Of a stretch of 12,755 nt of DNA, positions 12,702 to 12,755 are shown in pieces. A model generated the notes under the pieces. The model saw nothing but the letters and a program-made list of their open reading frames with translations, searched no databases and had not been told where the DNA came from. Position numbers and translations under genes: made by a program. The stretch's first letter is position 1. Each line of letters begins with the position of its first letter. Source of the DNA: Mailhella massiliensis (GTDB lineage Bacteria > Desulfobacterota > Desulfovibrionia > Desulfovibrionales > Desulfovibrionaceae); the NCBI RefSeq assembly GCF_020741395.1, contig NZ_DYZA01000104.1:1-12755 (forward strand), given 5' to 3'.

Positions 12702-12755
12702 GACTTTCCTCGCGTTATGTGTCGGTGAGCTCATTGCCTCCGATGCCGTGCGTGA

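Noticed and set aside
1..12755. Search for mobile elements, CRISPR arrays, tRNAs, toxin-antitoxin or defence genes
   Set aside because: No direct-repeat arrays, transposase, integrase, tRNA T-loop pattern or such gene families were seen; the window is core metabolism and cell machinery.

Overview
The window looks like a core chromosomal segment from a Desulfovibrionaceae bacterium (Desulfovibrio, Bilophila or Mailhella type). The grounds are gene order and product type: F0 genes atpZ-atpI-atpB-atpE without F1 genes and followed directly by rex; a type III glutamine synthetase; a zapB/zapA pair followed by 6S RNA and RNase Y; and a high-GC sequence throughout. The species cannot be named from sequence reading alone.

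Bases 1-5087 are read on the minus strand. In transcription order they carry a SlyD/SlpA-like FKBP peptidyl-prolyl isomerase, type III glutamine synthetase (glnN), purD, purE, and the start of an FMN-dependent alpha-hydroxy-acid-oxidizing-type enzyme that runs off the left edge. glnN, purD and purE look co-transcribed: 11 bases separate glnN from purD and 89 separate purD from purE. Hairpins sit between FKBP and glnN, between purD and purE, and between purE and the edge gene; none is a textbook terminator.

Bases 5088-5254 are a divergent promoter region with a 7+7 inverted repeat. From 5255 to the end everything is on the plus strand: atpZ, atpI, atpB, atpE (membrane part of ATP synthase), a strong terminator-like hairpin, rex (NADH/NAD+-sensing repressor) and a second terminator. 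A 537-base gene-free stretch follows, holding a stem-loop, short palindromes, a G10 run, a candidate promoter and a structured leader.

Next come zapB and zapA (FtsZ-ring accessory proteins), a 6S RNA gene recognised by its closing stem and conserved central motifs, a hairpin-rich rny leader, rny (RNase Y), hisI and hisG (two histidine biosynthesis steps), and a strong terminator. The last 163 bases hold no gene, only a possible promoter and inverted repeat for a gene beyond the edge.

I see no mobile element, CRISPR array, defence system, toxin-antitoxin pair or clearly new multi-gene system. The points most worth a second look are the full set of sodium-ligand side chains in the c subunit, a Gly-to-Glu change in the HisG PRPP loop, the four-cysteine N-terminus of the edge enzyme, a PopZ-like helix at the end of AtpZ, the 6S RNA between zapA and rny, and the structured gene-free stretch.
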